A DNA stretch of 64,000 nucleotides from the NCBI RefSeq assembly GCF_000185725.2, contig NZ_KI391953.1:860750-924749 (forward strand), in the 5' to 3' direction. The translations under genes were made by a program, and so were the position numbers. The DNA is from Segniliparus rugosus ATCC BAA-974 (lineage in GTDB: Bacteria > Actinomycetota > Actinomycetes > Mycobacteriales > Mycobacteriaceae). Each line of letters begins with the position of its first letter. The first letter of the stretch is position 1. Shown piece by piece: positions 63,158 through 64,000 of this stretch. Below the pieces are notes generated by a model. It worked only from the letters and a program-made list of their open reading frames with translations, had not been told where the DNA came from and did no database searches.

Positions 63158-64000
63158 ATGGTCACCGAGCCTAACGCAAAGACCTGGCAGAATGCTGTCA
63201 GGTCGGCCCTCGCCGAGGGCGCAACGCTGCGCAGGTCGTTCGGCCTTCTGCGAGCCTTCCGGTTCGAGTCTTCCGATCCGGACCAGTTCTACGACCCGCT
63301 CGCGCAAGACTGGGTGCGCATCTTGCTCGCGGCCTGGCGGGCCTGGCGGCCGGAAACGGACCCATCGACGCTTCGCGCGTTGGACGTCGGCGGGGCGGAA
63401 GGGCGCTCGGCGACCGCGCTCGCCGACCTGGTGGAACGCTCGGTGCTGGTGGACGCGGACCCCGAAGGGTGCCGCGAGGCGATGGCGGCGGGGGCGCTGG
63501 TGGTGCACGGCGACGGGCAGCGCTTGCCGTTCGAGGACGGCACGTTCGACCTTGTCGCCTCCTCGAACGTGGGCGAGCACGTCCCCGAGCCGTGGCGGCT
63601 GGCCGACGAGCTGCTGCGCGTCGCCCGCCCCGGCGGGCTGGTCGTCTTCTCCTACACGGTCTGGCTCGGCCCGTTCGGCGGGCACGAGACCGGCCGGTGG
63701 CACTGGCTGGGCGGACGGTACGCCGCGCGCCGATACGCGCGCAAGCACGGGCACGCGCCGAAGAACCTGTTCGGGACTTCGCTGTTCGCGGTGAGCGCGG
63801 CTGCCGGGCTGGAGTGGGCGCGGCGGCTGCCGCCCGGCGCGACGCTGCTCGCGGCGCTGCCCAGGTACCACCCGCGCTGGGCGTGGTGGATGGTCCGCCT
63901 GCCGGGGCTGCGGGAAATCCTTGTGAGCAATCTGCTCCTCGTGGTCGGCAAGCGCGCGGACGGGCGAGGGCCCGGACCTGGGGCTGCGCGCCCTGGTCTG
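63158..64000 (+). CDS. SAM-dependent methyltransferase (Rv0224c-like), cut by window end
   Basis: The frame from ATG 63158 is open to the last base, giving 281 residues so far. It has ALDVGGAEGRSATALADL (SAM motif I), VLVDADPEG, GDGQRLPFEDGTFDLVASSN (motifs II-III), and an RVARPGGLVVFSYT strand, as in Methyltransf_11 proteins. In M. tuberculosis Rv0224c is divergent from Rv0225, as here. The two start codons are separated by one base, so promoters must lie inside coding DNA, or one true start is further in. Confidence 0.82.
   Translation, partial: MVTEPNAKTWQNAVRSALAEGATLRRSFGLLRAFRFESSDPDQFYDPLAQDWVRILLAAWRAWRPETDPSTLRALDVGGAEGRSATALADLVERSVLVDADPEGCREAMAAGALVVHGDGQRLPFEDGTFDLVASSNVGEHVPEPWRLADELLRVARPGGLVVFSYTVWLGPFGGHETGRWHWLGGRYAARRYARKHGHAPKNLFGTSLFAVSAAAGLEWARRLPPGATLLAALPRYHPRWAWWMVRLPGLREILVSNLLLVVGKRADGRGPGPGAARPGL

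Overview
The window is high-GC DNA from an actinobacterium of the order Mycobacteriales. The main evidence is the block at 17.2-27.9 kb: ino1, a PadR regulator, a DUF5318 gene, a GT87 mannosyltransferase, rpsF, ssb, rplI and dnaB run in the order and orientation of Mycobacterium tuberculosis Rv0046c-Rv0058. Homologues of other mycobacterial genes (Rv2525c, Rv2004c, Rv2686c-Rv2688c, Rv0224c/Rv0225, DevR/DevS) agree. ponA1 and the usual rpsR are missing from the block, so this is not Mycobacterium proper. A Segniliparus-like genus is possible, but that is inference. No tRNA, rRNA or CRISPR array was recognised.

Layout. 0-2.6 kb: accessory genes of unknown function, including a lipoprotein with a domain typical of type VII secretion (T7SS) proteins, a broken paralogue of it and a duplicated gene tail. 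2.6-6.6 kb: molybdate transporter modABC joined to a secreted peptidase-like lipoprotein. 6.7-14.5 kb: a methyltransferase, two MPT64-like secreted proteins, a YcgQ/YcgR-type metal permease pair, a secreted lipase, a metallo-hydrolase and glutamate decarboxylase. 14.6-21.5 kb: four small secreted proteins with one shared, exactly spaced Trp/Cys motif, scattered among an SDR, an AlkB-type dioxygenase, ino1-padR, a dispanin and DUF5318. 21.6-27.9 kb: GT87, rpsF-ssb-rplI and dnaB, with a cluster of DnaA boxes before dnaB.

27.9-34.7 kb: an internally deleted IS3-type element, a bacterial SLC4-type anion transporter, a fluoroquinolone-exporter-like ABC system, and a SulP transporter with a VOC protein. 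35.0-38.2 kb: a compact, lower-GC four-gene cassette resembling a T7SS effector operon (coiled-coil protein, EspC-like protein with a YxxxD signal, effector with a C-terminal GH19 lysozyme/chitinase domain, lipoprotein), next to a transposase scrap.

39.5-50.6 kb: a dormancy island. It holds an Acg-type nitroreductase, an Rv2004c-type kinase, a heme-type DevS, DevR, phosphoketolase, universal stress protein, CBS-BON protein, acetate kinase and a small membrane protein, with DevR-box-like sites in three intergenic regions. Phosphoketolase plus acetate kinase would convert sugar phosphates to acetate and ATP without respiration. 50.8-64 kb: a molybdopterin oxidoreductase/DyP peroxidase pair, a Tat-exported DUF1906 protein, a PapA-like acyltransferase, an HD protein, a GlxA-type regulator, a flavin monooxygenase, and a divergent GT4/methyltransferase pair whose second member runs off the end.

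Caution: modA, the lipase, phosphoketolase and the GT4 gene each carry one or two frameshifts, mostly in G or C runs. Base-calling error is as likely as gene decay.
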